Under the pieces are notes generated by a model. It ran no database searches. It was not told where the DNA came from and saw only the letters and a program-made list of their open reading frames with translations. 64,000 nucleotides of DNA from Lantana camara (lineage: Eukaryota; Streptophyta; Magnoliopsida; Lamiales; Verbenaceae), in NCBI GenBank assembly GCA_037501455.1, contig CM074861.1, positions 99,983,001-100,047,000 of the forward strand. The letters run 5' to 3'. The translations under genes and the position numbers were made by a program. This document shows, in pieces, positions 24,776 through 38,300 of the stretch (positions within the stretch are counted from its first letter, which is position 1; each line of letters begins with the position of its first letter).

Positions 24776-25640
24776 AGGAAAACACCGTGGATACATGAAG
24801 AAGGGCTGTCTACACGATTCACCAACCAAGCAAAGATATTTTCGAGTCCCCTCATCTCTGCTTGTAGCAGTGGAAAGAAGTTTTTATAACCTAGACAGGG
24901 TGGCCGGAATGTACTCGGCCGTACTTTATGCATGTTAAGAGGTAACTTCAATGGAAATATTTACATTTTCGATATGCATAAATAATCATCAATAAAACTC
25001 CGTACTTTGGTCAGTGTACATAATATCACTTCTTGATCTCATATATGTCACTTTCCTTACTCTTGTATCTGAGCTAATTTTCCAAGGTAAAGGTGGTAAA
25101 AATGCATTAGTGCCTGGCGGCATTCGTATAGGTTTGCCTGCTATGAGGATTTGGTGAAAATGAATTCATTTCAATTGCATATTTATTCGTGAAGGTGTGC
25201 ATTGCAAATCACTCTAGAAGCAAAGAAATCAGTTTCAGGATCTAAGCTCCAGGATTTTATGAAATTTGTCACTTGTCCCAGCTTTCTTTACTTAGAAAAC
25301 CATAATAGAAAAGTGTAACTATAAGGAGAAAACGAATAAACAAAGATGAGTAGAATACGTTCCTGTTAAAATACTCCCCTAAGATATATATAACATAACA
25401 GAGAATATGTTTTAAGATTGCAATACTTGCTATTTTACCTGTTGCTTTTTCGACCTAGTAGGCTGATCCTGAGATCCCTCTCATGCCTTTCCTTTCCCCT
25501 TATCCTTTTTCCAACAACAATCACAACACACAAACAAACTTACACTTAAACGAGTAGATTCTGTCATCTTACAATTACCCCCTTGAGATTTATATAATAT
25601 AACAGAAAAGACTTTGCAATTAAAATACGAGACATTTTAC
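24776..25640. other. No gene recognised
   Basis: The sequence is moderately AT-rich and non-repetitive. Short open frames (such as 24742-24951, minus) lack any recognisable motif. It may be intergenic DNA or the 3' flank of the MURA-like element that begins at about 25690. Confidence 0.3.
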
Positions 25641-25679
25641 CTACTGCTTTCTTGCTTGAGTAGGTAAATCAACCTCTAC

Positions 25680-27380
25680 GCTTGGAACTGGTTGTCTCTG
25701 TGGGCAAGTGCGTTGGTTATGCTAGTATCCTCCACAGAGCCTACACCTAAGTATGGAAGACCTCATGCTGTGACCCGTACCTGGTGTATTCTTGTTTCCT
25801 AACTCCTTTCTCCTACTTTTCTTAGGTCGTCCGGGACGTCTTGTGCTTGGTAGAGGAAGCACAGATGGTGGCTCAGTTTTCAAATCGTTTGGCCAAAAGG
25901 AAGGATCAAGAATTGGGCGCACCACCTCCTTATATGCAACCAAGAACAAACATCTCATGTATTGCATATGCGTGTAATTCTCAACCGGCTCCCTCTTATG
26001 GTCAATGGCTTTCACTGCATGTTTACAAGGTATGCCAGTGAGATCCCATACCTTGCAATCACAAGATTGCTCCATTAAATTCACAATGTAATTCTTCGAC
26101 TTATCCTTCACTTGGAACTCCTCGCCCCCACACACAGTTAAACGGCAATGTACCACATCTTCTTTATTCTTATTTAAGGTTTTTATTGCCTTCGCCATAA
26201 GCACATTAGTCCACGAGTTTCCTTGTTCATACCGAGCTCTGTCTCTAGCAATACATTGAGTCCTTAGTCCCTCTAACAAGCTTAAAATTGTTTTTCCCCA
26301 AAGTTTTCCTATACTTGCTTTGAATGAATCTTGGGTCATCATCAAAGTCAGATTCATCACTACGAAGGCCATTGCAATGGTCATCTGAATGATAACCGGA
26401 TAACCCATCATCACTCTTGTCCTCTTGGTCATAAACATAGTCTTCGTCCGAAGAATCATCCCTTTTAGAGCTAGGAGGTGAAAAAATACCTTCATCATCT
26501 GTTGCTTCCTCTTATTCATTCCCTGTCATGCTATCATTCTCATTATCACTTCCCGGATTATCCTCATCTGGGTCACCACCATCACCAACTTCAGGCTGTG
26601 GAGCAGCCGGTGATATATTTTTCAGTATGTCGAATCCTCTAGGCTCAATAACTGTGTTCCATTCTCCATCAGCCCATTCTTGCGTCACCCCTTAAGTAAT
26701 ATTACAATCACCCCCTTGAGATTCAGTAGTATTACAATTATCACCCTGCGTTTCTGCAGTCTTACAAAATTCTCCCTGACTTATGTTAGCAACCTCCTCA
26801 GCAGTGAGTTGGGTCACGCAATCCTTAACCACTTCATCCCCTAGTTGAGATTGTTTATGTTGAGGTCCATCATCGTAAAGTTCATCCTATGGGATGTCAT
26901 CCCAGTTACCTTGCCCCAAATCTTGAAACTTTTCATTTTTTTTTTTTTTCTGATTCTCTACATTTTCAACACCTCCATTATGGGCAGCATCACAAAGGAG
27001 TAAAAGTGGTTTAGATGTCATTATAGGTAATACTTTAAAACACTCCACATTAATTTGGATCTCCTTGACGTCCGTACACCTGTACATAAGTTTCAAAGTC
27101 CGATCATTGTACATCCCTTGCCACTCCTTTCTATTAAGATAATCAACTTCCCAACTAAGTTGACAGTCATTATTTTCATTGTTTCTATCATAGGCAACCA
27201 ATATTGTACATACATCTTTATAGAACTCATCATATGTATATACATTCCCATCACGTTTTGGCAGCATGAATACTTTTTGAATCCACATAATCAAGCTTCC
27301 TAACCTTACCACCCTCATAGTTCCCCAAAACTGCCCTTCCCCCGTAGTACATGGCCAATGTTACAGACGTTGACGTTGGA
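25680..27380 (-). pseudogene. MURA-like Mutator transposase, catalytic core deleted
   Basis: Minus strand. The N-terminal part (27380-26890) reads MYYGGRAVLGNYEGGKVRKL and, after a frameshift near 27270, KRDGNVYTYDEFYKDVC and LSWEVDYLNRKEW, the plant MULE N-terminal domain. An acidic stretch follows (about 26560-26320: SSDEDYVYDQEDKSDD). Then, without the DDE transposase core of several hundred residues, comes the C-terminal part: LSLLEGLRTQCIARDRARYE, the SWIM zinc finger CDCKVWDLTGIPCKHAV (26030-26080), an AT-hook-like RPGRPKKSRRKE and a zinc knuckle CRLCGGY.HNQRTC that is broken by TAG (about 25722). The internal deletion near 26310 makes this a non-autonomous derivative. TIRs were not identified. 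Confidence 0.88.
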
Positions 27381-28019
27381 TCTGAAATTTTTTAAAACAT
27401 AAAACAGACAAAGAATGAATATTTTAGTTCCTAGATTTTTTTTATTGTGTACACCAACCAACAATAATGAAATAACTAAGGGGACAAAAGGGACCATCAG
27501 GGGACAAAGGGGACCATGAAACCATTAAATTACAAACCAACATAGTATTCGAACCATTAAAAGGGCTCTGGAGCAACATAACCCAACAAAACACAGAGAA
27601 TATCACTTTTTCGAACACACAAACTTAGACGCCCGTTACAAATTCCGCAAACAAGAAAGGAAGGTTCATCACTTACGATACAGTGGCGGTCGGGCCTTTA
27701 GCATCCCATCGGACCGGATCCTAACCATGGCACAACAACGGACAAACCTTCTTCACCAAAGTGAGATTTATCTCTCACGCCTTCAAACTCCAACGAAAAT
27801 CTCTGAAAAGGTAGGTTTTTTTTTCCTTCAAAGTTGCAGATGCAAATGCCTTGGGCAAAATTTTGTAAGACGAACCGTTTTGCATCTTGGAAAATGAACT
27901 GGTAGACAAGCTTCCTCAGTACGCTTCGTCTTCAAATTATTAATTTAACCGGTTAGTGGTGGGCCCAGACACGTCATCTACCACCTGCACAATACGTGTA
28001 AATAATTTATGACGAGGAT
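27381..28019. other. Probable 5' part or flank of the MURA-like element
   Basis: No coding domain was recognised. A direct repeat GGGACAAAAGGGACCAT / GGGACAAAGGGGACCAT occurs at 27480-27512. The stretch lies between the transposase start and a MITE copy and could be leader and TIR of the MULE. Confidence 0.3.
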
Positions 28020-28210
28020 AGGTTGTCATCGTCCACGTCATCAATGTTGAAACAAGTCAACTACTTCTGGTGTCAAATAGTGAACTCCGGCGAGTATTGT
28101 CTCATTTTTGCAAGATTTTGGGAGTCAATGGATTATTTTGTCGGCGGAAAATTTAGTGTCCTGAAAATGCTAGTGAGAGTCAGTTGGTATCCTGATTTTG
28201 TCTTTTTCCC
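28020..28210 (+). mobile_element. Second copy of the MITE in the glucosidase intron
   Basis: The sequence follows 58005-58180 base by base with divergence: GTTGTCATCGT at the start, then the TCCGGCGAG.ATTGTC.CA block, AGTTAATGGA, and GTTGGTATC at the end. Only one arm of the hairpin is kept, so this copy cannot fold. Confidence 0.7.
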
Positions 28211-28295
28211 TGCGTATCTTCTAACACTATTTATACTCCTTTTGTACTTGTATTTGTCTAAGATTTCATAGTGAATAACAGCTATTATTTGAAAA

Positions 28296-31156
28296 TGTAA
28301 CGCCCCGCAATTTCACACGTGCAGGTAAGTGGTATGTGCGTATTTAATTTAAGTATATGATTTTATATTTTGGTTATTTGTTTAAACTCGTTTATGATTT
28401 GAATTAATTGTCTAAATTTCATATGAATTCTAATGTGAGATATGAATATACGAATGAAATTGTGGAAGTGTGAATGTCGTGAATTTGGTAGTGATTGAAT
28501 GAAATTAAGTGTTCCGTGTGACCCGAGGATTTAATTGTAACTTATTTGAAAGTTTAGGACTCAATTGAAAATTGAGTTTGGGCTTAATTGCCACCTTTTG
28601 AAAGTTTAGGGACCTATTTGAATAATAGGCAACCCTGAACGGTTTTCGCGATATCTTAAGCTCCGGACCTCGAAATCGAGATCCGCCTTCTGTGTTGAAC
28701 TTGTTTCGATGATACCTATCACTTAAACTTGACCTTATACCTTGTCGATATCATTTGGACCTTTAACGACGAACCTTTCCATAACCTCGTTTCTTATGAT
28801 TTGATTCTAACCGTTTCTTAAACAAACCGGACTTGGATCGACCCGTATCCTACCCATTTCTTCACTAAATATCAGCATTTTTCCATTCCTTCTTCTTGTT
28901 TCCATTTTGATCGATCATCATCATCTCTCCAAGAAGCAAGAGAAACTCCATTTTTGAACAACCAAACTTTGAGCTCAAGATCAATCAATCCTCGATCTTT
29001 CTCCAAGGTAATTAATGATTTACAACCTCCATCTTCTCCTCTATCTTTTCATCTATGGAAAGCTTGGCATGAGTGAAGAATTCATATTGTTTGAATGAAA
29101 GCATGAATTGGGGTTTAATCTTGAACATTGGTTTTTCATGGTTTAATTTGAGAATTGATGCATGAAAGATGATTATTATAAGCTTCCTAGCATTTCTACA
29201 AGTTTAAATTTAAGGTTTGATGATTAGGGCATGAGTTGCCATTGAAGAAGCTTGAAGCTTCCATGGTTGAAAGCTTGGAATTTGGATGATTTTTTGCCAA
29301 CTTTGAACATGAATTCTTGTGTTTTAGCTTGGGTTGTATGATTTGGATGAATTATATGGATTGAAATCATGTTTAAGTACCATGTAAGAGCTTCCTTGTT
29401 GCTGCCCTGTTTTGCAAAGCTTTTCCCTCGCTTTCTCGCAAGACAACGAGCTGACACGGCCGTGTCAGCTTTGAACTGAAAATGGACACGACCATGTTGG
29501 ACGCTCGACTTGCGAAAAATATTTTTAGAAAATCGGACACGGCCGTGTCCAACTGCTTTGAAAACTCAACACGGCCGTGTCAAGCTCTCGACTTGGGAAT
29601 TTTATTTTCTAAAATTCGGACACTGCCGTATCCAAATCCTTTGAAAATATAACACGACCGTGTCATTTGAATTGGCAGCTTTGGGGAAACTCTTTAATGT
29701 TTATGTTATGGCTATTACTCGTATTTGTGAAATATATGCAATGTGAATTAGTTAAGCTATGCACTATGATTGACTTATAACCTTGAAAGTTTTATAAATG
29801 CAAGAATGAAAGTTATGAAAGCCATGAACGTGAATGAATACGATTTTATCGTATGTTGAATGGAATTTGATGAATTATGTGCCTAATTGCCTTTTATGGC
29901 CTTCATGATCAAACTAGCACATTTTATGACTTTTATGCATTTCATCACATTCCATTGCATCGTCGAGCGTCAAATGTGGTCATATTTAAGTCTCACACTA
30001 CCTTTTTCACACAAATCTTGATCCAGTGGGAGACGAGGCTGAGCGGTGAGGTCTTTGTCGGGTTCTTTTGTCTACCAGGTGGGTTTTTCTTCTATTAGTT
30101 AAAAGATATGACCCAATATACCTAATGTGCAAGCTTTTAGCCAAAGATATATAAATGCAAAGCCTTTAGTTTGATTATCCTACCAAAAGTTTTGGCGAGA
30201 AATGAATGTTCACAATGAATGGGGGCCCGAAACTTAGTGTATGTGGTGAACCGGGGAATCTTGGGCTGACGGGGATCCATATATGCTAGTTCCATCAATT
30301 ACAGTAACCTAGTACTTCACTAGGAGATTAGTGAAAGAAAGGGAACCGAGCTTTTAGGGATTCATGCACCCCTCTAGCACCAATGAATGAGGGTTCGGGC
30401 CTTGCAAACCCGTCCCCTAACCGGAGGAAGAAGGAGTATATGAATGATCGAATGAATGTGCACGAAAGAATGAAATGTATGAACGAATGAATAATTAATG
30501 AATTACACGAGGTGTTGGTTGGAGATAATGCACGTCCACTCGCCGGGCCACAAATGATCTAATGAAATTGAACGCTATAATCCCACCTGATGATTTCTTG
30601 ATTTCACCCACTTGGATAAATGTTCTAAAACCTCAGTTGGGATTATAACTTCATGTCTGTGTTTTAATACCGCTTTATTATGATATTATGCCTATTTTTA
30701 TACCCACCAGTCTGTCTAAGACTGAACCCGGAGTTGTTTCAGTTCCTTTGCAGGTGAGAGATGCTAGGCGGGATACAAGTCTGGGAGAGTCTTGCATAGT
30801 GTCTAGCATTTCTTTTGTATCACACGCATATGGTTTTACTTATTATCTTTTGGATATTGTATATGAATTGAGAGCGTACATGTATGTAGTATCTGTACAG
30901 ATCGTACTTGAACATTAACTGTTGGTACCTAGAGCGTATAGCTCAATATATGGAATATGAATTATTGCTTCCGCTGTTCTGTTACTTTGTTTGTTATTTT
31001 GGCTTTGTTGGGGTTAAAGTTGTAGGTTAGTCCCGCCTGGCTTAGCGAGTGTGTATGTCCCCGTTCACTATGATTTGGCACGTGTATGGAAATCCATTTC
31101 ATATACGGGTCGGGTCATGGTGCGGGGGATGTGACGTCTCGCGCTCGGGCATTACA
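28296..31156 (+). mobile_element. Solo LTR, Ty3/Gypsy-like (Tekay-type ends)
   Basis: It begins TGTAACGCCCCGC and ends CGGGCATTACA, 2861 bp, flanked by the perfect 5-bp duplication GAAAA (28291-28295 and 31157-31161). TG..CA ends plus a 5-bp duplication define an LTR. The TGTAACRCCCC..TTACA form is typical of Tekay/Del chromoviruses (family assignment is inference). It shares internal blocks with the copies at 35388 and 39567, e.g. GGTTGGAGATAATGCACG (30528-30545) and the GGAGGAAGAAGG block (30422-30433). It carries a palindrome cluster (29451-29664). Confidence 0.85.
29451..29664. repeat. Cluster of six GACACGGCCGTGTC palindromes
   Basis: Perfect CTGACACGGCCGTGTCAG (29451-29468), GGACACGGCCGTGTCC (29535-29550) and ACACGGCCGTGT (29569-29580) alternate with decayed versions at 29485, 29618 and 29652. 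Spacing alternates near 33 and 50 bases, suggesting a two-palindrome unit repeated three times. It lies in the LTR, roughly 1.15 kb from its start. Confidence 0.9.
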
Positions 31157-31715
31157 GAAAACCCTAATTGCTTCTCTGTACTTCATCTTCTTCGCCGCTA
31201 CATAAGCTTTGGTTTCTAGAGTCCTCAACCTATCAAGGACGCTGACAAGTTGTTTGTGGGGTTTCACGTTGTCATCTAGGCCACATGATGCTTAGTGAGG
31301 TACTAGCAACTTTGCACACTCTACGTGTGTGCAAATAAAAAATTAGATTCTAAGTATAAAGAGATAAAATTAAGATTTTAAATTTAAGGAGATGACCAAT
31401 ATCCATAAAATATGTGAAAAAGATTAAGAGTTTAAGATTAAAATGTTAAGTTGATAACTGATAAAATAAGTGAATAAAATTTCTAAGCAGATAAATGAGA
31501 AGAAAAAGATAAAATTTATACATAAAGAAAGAAAAAATAATTAAAGTGAAGGGAGAGAAAAGAGAAGTTATGAATATATTGGAGTCATAAATAAATAAAT
31601 AAATAATAGAAAGAGAAAAGAATGTAAGATAATAAAACCGATGAAAACAATAAATAAAATAAAAAGAAAACAAAAGAAAAAGAAAAGAGTCCAAGAGTCC
31701 AAGAGACCAAGCGGT
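31157..31715. other. Unassigned stretch with hairpin
   Basis: No gene is present. A clear hairpin, TTTGCACAC-TCTAC-GTGTGTGCAAA, lies at 31312-31336. The remainder is A-rich with short repeats. The right end merges into the repeat starting at about 31716. Confidence 0.35.
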
Positions 31716-31764
31716 TACTATCTGTCTCTGTCGCTTAATATAATAGTATAGATGATAGATAATA

Positions 31765-32031
31765 GAGAAAATTATCAAAATCGTCCCGTAAAGTGAGTCA
31801 CTTTTAGTTTTGGTCCCAACAGTTGTCAATATCTCACTTTTGGTCCCATAAAGTGGCATTTGTCTTAATTTTGGTCCCATTGACCATTTTTCGTCCAAAA
31901 TAACGGTTGACCGTTATCCTATTTTCTTAAAAAAATTACTTTTTACTCCGTTAAAAAAAATTACTTTTTATCCTATTTTCTTAAAAAAATTACTTTTTAC
32001 TCCGTTAAAAAAAATTACTTTTAGTGTTAAA

Positions 32032-32086
<55 letters not shown>

Positions 32087-32220
32087 AGTATAATATAATA
32101 TACATACAATACATACACATATGTATTATACATATAATACAACACGTATATTATTTGTATTATATGTATAATACATATGTGTATGTATTATATGTATAAT
32201 ACGTATATTATATTATACAT

Positions 32221-32272
<52 letters not shown>

Positions 32273-32528
32273 TACATATATATTATATATTTAAAATATT
32301 ATATATACATATATTATATATATATACACGTATTATATATGTATGTATATATAGGTTACATGTATCATATATGTGTATATATACACATAATATACATATA
32401 TATATATATATATATATAATATAATACAATATTTTATAATATATACTATATATATATATAATATAATATATATAGATATATATGTATAATACGTATATGT
32501 AATGTATATATACATACATATATAATAC

Positions 32529-32579
<51 letters not shown>

Positions 32580-32903
32580 ATATTATATATACATGTATTA
32601 TATATGTGTATATACGTATTATAATATATGATACATATATATTATATATTATATATAATATATTTTGTTTGGGTTGAAAGTATACAATTTAAATAGTTTG
32701 GGGTAGTTTTGAAAATATAAAAGAATCAAAAGGGCTAAAAAATTATTTTTTTAACGATCAACCGTTATTTTGGACGGAAAATGGTCAATAGGACCAAAAT
32801 TAAGACTAATGCCAATTTATGGGACCAAAAGTGAGATATTGGCAACTATTGACACCAAAACTAAAAGTGGCTCACTTTACGGGACGATATTGATAATTTT
32901 CTC
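31765..32903. mobile_element. MULE-type MITE with TA-rich core
   Basis: Inverted ends of about 140 bases start GAGAAAATTATC and end GATAATTTTCTC and contain the phrases TGGACGGAAAATGGTCAAT and ACTTTTGGTCCCA. The perfect 9-bp duplication TAGATAATA flanks the element (31756-31764 and 32904-32912). The core (about 32030-32660) is (TA)n and TATATG-type microsatellite. The uninterrupted target is preserved at 54928-54936. Confidence 0.95.
32030..32660. repeat. TA-rich microsatellite block
   Basis: Several long (TA)n runs (32039-32083, 32223-32267, 32538-32578) are joined by TATATG/TATACG variants. The block fills the centre of the MITE and can fold back on itself. Open frames here are artefacts of the repeat. 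Confidence 0.95.
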
Positions 32904-33206
32904 TAGATAATATTAAGTCCGAAAATAGTTACTAATTCAAAAAAAATACATTTTTATGAAAAATATTGAACGACAATTAGTATTCACAAGTTGAATCAAT
33001 TAAACAAGGTGTAAAAAAAAAAAAAAAAAAAAATTAATCCCCGTGTGTTGCGGCGGCCAAAAAGCCAGCAATCATGAAACGACATGGTATTCGGGTAATC
33101 TTGATTGTGTTGCCGTTGAGATTTTCCCACCCAATCCTAAAATATCCAATGTGTTTCACGATTTCATGAAACGACATGTAATTCTAGTTTAAAATTAATT
33201 AAATTA

Positions 33207-33448
33207 TGTTATAAATAATGAATATTATGAATGCCCATTGATCGTGTAATCGATTTATTTATAGGATTGATATCCATGATTATGGTATTGATTAGTCAAC
33301 CTTTCCTTTTGTCTTGTATTACAGTACCTACAAATTGAAACTTATTGATGATTGTACATACACTCAAGAATTAATAAAATCCTTCTCTTCTCCCTCTATT
33401 CTTTTAGCCTTATTCTGTTACTGTTCTTGCTTTTAATCAATAGTTTCA
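33207..33448 (+). mobile_element. 5' LTR of the old Copia element
   Basis: It matches 54680-54894 over its first about 215 bases with scattered differences (for example CCATTGATCG versus CAATTGATTG). It contains TATTACAGTACCTA..AATTGA and an AATAAAA signal (33373). The end at 33448 is inferred from the position of ATAACACGTTATCAGCAC, which resembles a Copia primer-binding region. Confidence 0.75.
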
Positions 33449-35387
33449 TAACACGTTATCAGCACAATTAGCTTGAAGGTTGGAGGTAGATTCAATTTGA
33501 TAAAACGATCCAAACAAAAACGCAAGAATCAAATTAGCTTTTGGAAAAAGGTTAGTCTGATTTGATCTTACAGTGATATCAGAGTCTAAATTGTTCGTTT
33601 TAGATCTCTGTTATCAAAACTGTAATTCAATAAAATTATGTGTTAATAATGAATATGTGTTAATCGTTGTTTCGATTATGCTCATATTATATGTTAATCT
33701 TTTGTGAGATTATACTCGAATTATATAGTAATCTTTATAAGACCCGTATAACCTTGTAATTTATCTCATGCTCTTACGGTAATATGAAATTATGTGAAAT
33801 ATGCATCTGTTGAAGATTACATCAATCAATAATTATTTGTTAACTATGTAGTTTTGTTATTTTGCGAGCTTTGTTAATTGTTTACTATATATGTTGCACT
33901 ATTTCTGAGATATCAAACGATAATAATGAATATTTGTTTGTTGCAATGATTCAGAAGATTAGTTTACCCTCATTATAAACACTTTAAAAATTCAATTACA
34001 TAATAATAGGTTGAAATTTTGGTTGTATATGAATGCATCACCTTTATTGTGAATAAAGTAATATATTCATGTCTTTTATTACATACTTTTGGTATGTTGA
34101 TCTTTTCGTACATCATGTCATTTCTATATGAATATGTGGATTTTTTTCCATTATGGAATAAAAGATTAGATATGATTACATATAAAAATAAACACGTACG
34201 AATATACACTCTTTTCATTTCATTGATATGATTACCGTTTGATAATTTATTATATTTTATATGTGAAAAGAGTTATTAAGTGCTCGTATGTACTTTCCAT
34301 TCAATTTTACAAAATAAATATGTGGATGATTATGTGTATCCTTTTAGTTGTAAATATTTCTATGGCATTGTTCATTAGAAAGGATTTGATTATGTAATCT
34401 TATTTCCTATAGTCTATCTTTTGTAGGAAATTAAATCAGTGAGATTTTTTTTGCATAAACTTTTCGCATGAGAATATTAAGGCAAATATTTTATTCGTAA
34501 TTCGTAGATTTTATAAGAATGGATTTTATATCATAAATTTCATTATATAATAGTTCTTTCCCCCCATATACAAATAATCGGTATATAACGTACTCTCTTT
34601 TATAGATTAGATTTCAAATCTAAATTATACACTAAAGTTATTGAGAGTATTAATAATTACATGATGATTTTTCATATGGCTGTCAGTATACTTGATATGA
34701 AATTTATGAAACTTTAGTTTTTGACGCTTAACATGATCGATCGGCTACTTGATATCAATATCATAATTCTTGATATTTGCTTCCTTAATATATTAGTGTT
34801 TCATCATATCAAATATATATTGATAATATCAATATGACGATATTATTATGTATCACTATGAATTTGGAAGCTTTTGGTTTATATATGTCGATCAAAGTTT
34901 ATTGGGGAATTGAATTTTGATTTTATAATGCTCTAGAAGTAGCAATTTTGACGAGAAACATGTGAACAATATTGTTCTTGTATCATGTTGGTTGAAATAT
35001 TAATAAGTTGTTGATAAATCATGAATGATTGATCATTCCCTGAAGTGAATGAGATAATGCATCACATTATAAATAAGAAAAAAAAATGAGTCCATGAAGA
35101 GAATGAGATAATGCATCGCATTATCAATAAGAAAAATGAATCCACGAATTGAGGCAGAAGTATTATGATCGCCCTCATGATTATAATTATAATTATCCAA
35201 ACCACCAGAAGTGGTACAAAAGGATATATAGGAGATACTCCATCAAAATGATTATAAATTCGACTTTATCCCTATATATGAAAAATGACTCATGTACTAG
35301 TAGTACGTCAGATTGAGTACTTAATCAAATTATCGAGTTTTCAATTATATAAATATCTATAAATAAAATTATCATATGGACAAGTTT
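33449..35387 (+). pseudogene. Decayed gag region of the old Copia element
   Basis: AT-rich, stop-ridden DNA lies between the LTR and the next insertion. A short tandem duplication occurs at about 35040-35130 (GAATGAGATAATGCATC.CATTAT.AATAAG, two copies, about 54 bases apart). No intact domain was recognised, and assignment rests on position. Confidence 0.45.
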
Positions 35388-38300
35388 TGTAACTCCCCAA
35401 CTTTTCGGTATTTTAAAAATGACATATGTGTTTACTAATTTGTGCGAAATAATTGGTTAAGTGTTTTCTATATTTAAATTTCATTGTTTAATTGTTAAAT
35501 ATGTGATTAATTGAAATATGTGCAACATTTGAATTGGAATGAATACGATTACTTGAACCACTTGTGCATGAATAATTATGTGTTCCCTAATTGTACGTTT
35601 AAATTATTTAATTGCGTAATTAATCGTTTATGATAATTACTAGTTGCATTTTAATTAATTTTCTATAATATATATATTTCGTTATATTTATAATAAATTT
35701 TTAAAAATGGATTCTTAAAATTTTATTTGAATTTTGAAATTATATGAATTCTTGGTCGATTTGCATTTACGTGACAAGTTGTGCGCCGTTACTATATGAA
35801 ATGAATTCGGAATTTTGTGGAAATTTAATATGTTGTATATATGTGTGTCATGAATGTGTGCGTATGCTCGTTTTACATTTTCGGATTCGTTTGATTGCGT
35901 TTTAAATTTATTTGGTATGATTGGAACCAAACTGGGGGCTAACGAGCACTTGGCGCACCCTTGGTTCCGTATGTGATATCTTGAGCTAGGGAACTCGGAA
36001 TCGAGTTCCGTCAACTCCGTTGAACTCATAACAAAAATTTGGGTTCAATAAACTTAACCTCATATTTTTATAAGACCATTTGGACCAGCGAAATTCTACC
36101 GAAAACCGAAACGAATGCAAATCTGCCACCCTTTACTAAAATTGCTATATCTCTTTCAAACCTTGACCAAATTAATCATGGTTGGAGGCCATGGAACCCT
36201 AGTTAAGCCCACTATCTGATCTTAATCTCCCTCAACCGAACCAACCCTCACACATAAGGAAAAAATCAGGCCAAAGCCCCTGCCTTCCAGTCATTCCCGT
36301 AGCTCTTGTCATCCTTGGAGATTCAAGCTCAAATCTCCTCCAAACTTCATCCAATCCACAAAGTAAGCTTAAGTTTGTAATATACAATCAATATGTGTTA
36401 TTTTAAACCATGTTTCCCTAAATTTGAGCTGGTATACTTGGCGATATGAGGATATACATGAATAGTTAGGTTTTGAAGTCATATGTTGATCTCTCTCATT
36501 CCTTGATGATTTAGGTTGATTCCAAGCATGAAAATGATTGTCTTAACTTCCTCTTTACATTCATGATTATGTATTTTATGATGGTTAAGTGTTTAATGAG
36601 TTGCCATGGATGGAACTTTGATGAAATTTCATGGGATGGTTATCTTCTTCCCTTCCTCACGTTTGATCACTTGGAGAGTATGTTTAAGGGTTGATTTGGA
36701 GTTGTTTTGTTGCACAATTGTTGTCATAACTTACCTAAAATTGTTGGTTAAAGCTTGGCCTCGCTTTTGCTCTGTTTTTGCTGCGTTCTGCTCTAGACTT
36801 GAGCAGGTTGAGGCCGCGATCGGACCAAGAACAATCTTGGTCGTGCTCGCGAGTAGCTTGTGCGTGCTTTGATTGCTCTCTCAGGTCGCGTCCGCGACCT
36901 GAATCACATGCATTTCAGGTCGCCCCCGTGACCTAAATTTAACCTGCTCACGTATTCATGGAAAATTGCTGAAAAATATGAAGCATATGAATATGAAACC
37001 ACCATGTATTGAACATTTTAAGTGAGTTACTTGATTATATGACCTCATCATATGATTTATGCTTCTTATGCATCTCATATCATGTGCTTAACATGCCATG
37101 CGTCTATGTGGTTTCATATCGAGTCAATCCTCATGAGTACATCTTGTTCCTTCTCTTGTACAGTTCGTTTCCAGGGCGGAGACTTCCAATTTGAATAGGC
37201 ACCCGCATTACTTATGCTTTATGTCTCGTGGTATTCCAGGTGAGAGTGTTTTTGTTTTAACTATGTAACAAACCCTACAACCCTTATGTGACAAGCTTTG
37301 GCCAAAACCTTATGTATATATATATGTTATTTTTAAAGTAGAGTCATCGAGTAAATTATGATCGAGTAAACCCCTTTTCTCATGAATTATGAAATATGTT
37401 ATGTTTGTTATGAATCAAATGTTTTGGCGAGAATATGATTATGAATATGATTATGAACATGATTATGAATGCACGGGCCCAGAGACTTAGTACAAGTGGC
37501 TATTCGGGGAGGCAAGGGCCGACGGTGATCCCTTGTACTAGTGCCACTATATTTATGGTGATACCAGCCCTCGCTAGGAGGTTTAGCAGGGAATGGGAGC
37601 TGAGTGCCCTTAGGGAATTCATGTACCCCCATTGGCCTATGTGTGGACCGGTGGTCGGGTCTTGCTAACCCGTCCACCACCTGGAGGAAGAAGGTTGCAA
37701 TCATGTTATGATTATAATTATGTTATAATTGTTATGCACCGTGCGGGAAGGTCGGGACACGGATTGCCCAAACGACTATATCTTATGTTATGATATTTGA
37801 TCTATGTGTATTATAATATATTGCATGATCACGTTTTTAATGTATTAATGATATTTGTCATACACGATCGGAGTTTGGTTGGAGATTATGCACGCTCACT
37901 CGTCGAGCCTTATTGTTTATGTATGATTTATGAACTTAATGAATTTAATATGATTAGTCGTAAAGTCCGAGCATTGCTTGGTTATTCTCTTGCCCCCTTG
38001 GGAACTAACTTTAAATAAAACTTTGCCCGGGATTTATGATTTGCATGTGCATGTTTTTATAGATATATATCGCTCCTGCTCACTCAGTCTTCTAGAGACT
38101 GACCCTCTCCCTCCCCCAATCTTTTAGTGCGCAGGTTTGGCGTTGGAGTTTCAAGCTAGGCGGATTTGTGTTGAGTCTTTGAGTCGGTCAGGTTAAGTTA
38201 GAAGAGTCTATGCACTCGCACATATATTTGAATTGTGTAAGATCCGACTTTGTAAGATTATGAATTTGAATCTTTATGTATTTGTTATTAAATTGCCCTT

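Larger units (their letters stand above)
31716..33206. repeat. Left copy of about 400-bp repeat, interrupted by a MITE
   Basis: CTGTCGCTTAATATAATAG (31731) through ATTAATTAAATTA (33206), minus the element at 31765-32903, matches 54899-55320 closely. The CCCGTGTGTTGCGGCGG (33043-33057) corresponds to the hairpin CCGCGTGTTGCGCGG of the right copy, a Helitron-like feature. The right copy has an additional internal stretch of about 100 bases (55105-55210) missing here. It abuts the Copia LTR at 33207. Confidence 0.75.

Noticed and set aside
29451..29664. CRISPR-like array of repeats
   Set aside because: The host is a plant. Repeats are palindromes of variable length with uneven spacing and lie inside an LTR.
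28296..31156. Mutator or Helitron identity for the TGTAA/TTACA elements
   Set aside because: TG..CA type ends, 5-bp duplications at three copies (GAAAA, AGTTT, TTGCA) and no terminal inverted repeats beyond two bases fit LTRs.
32177..32519. Open frames of 60-80 codons on both strands
   Set aside because: They are Tyr/Ile repeats produced by TA-rich microsatellite and have no coding character.
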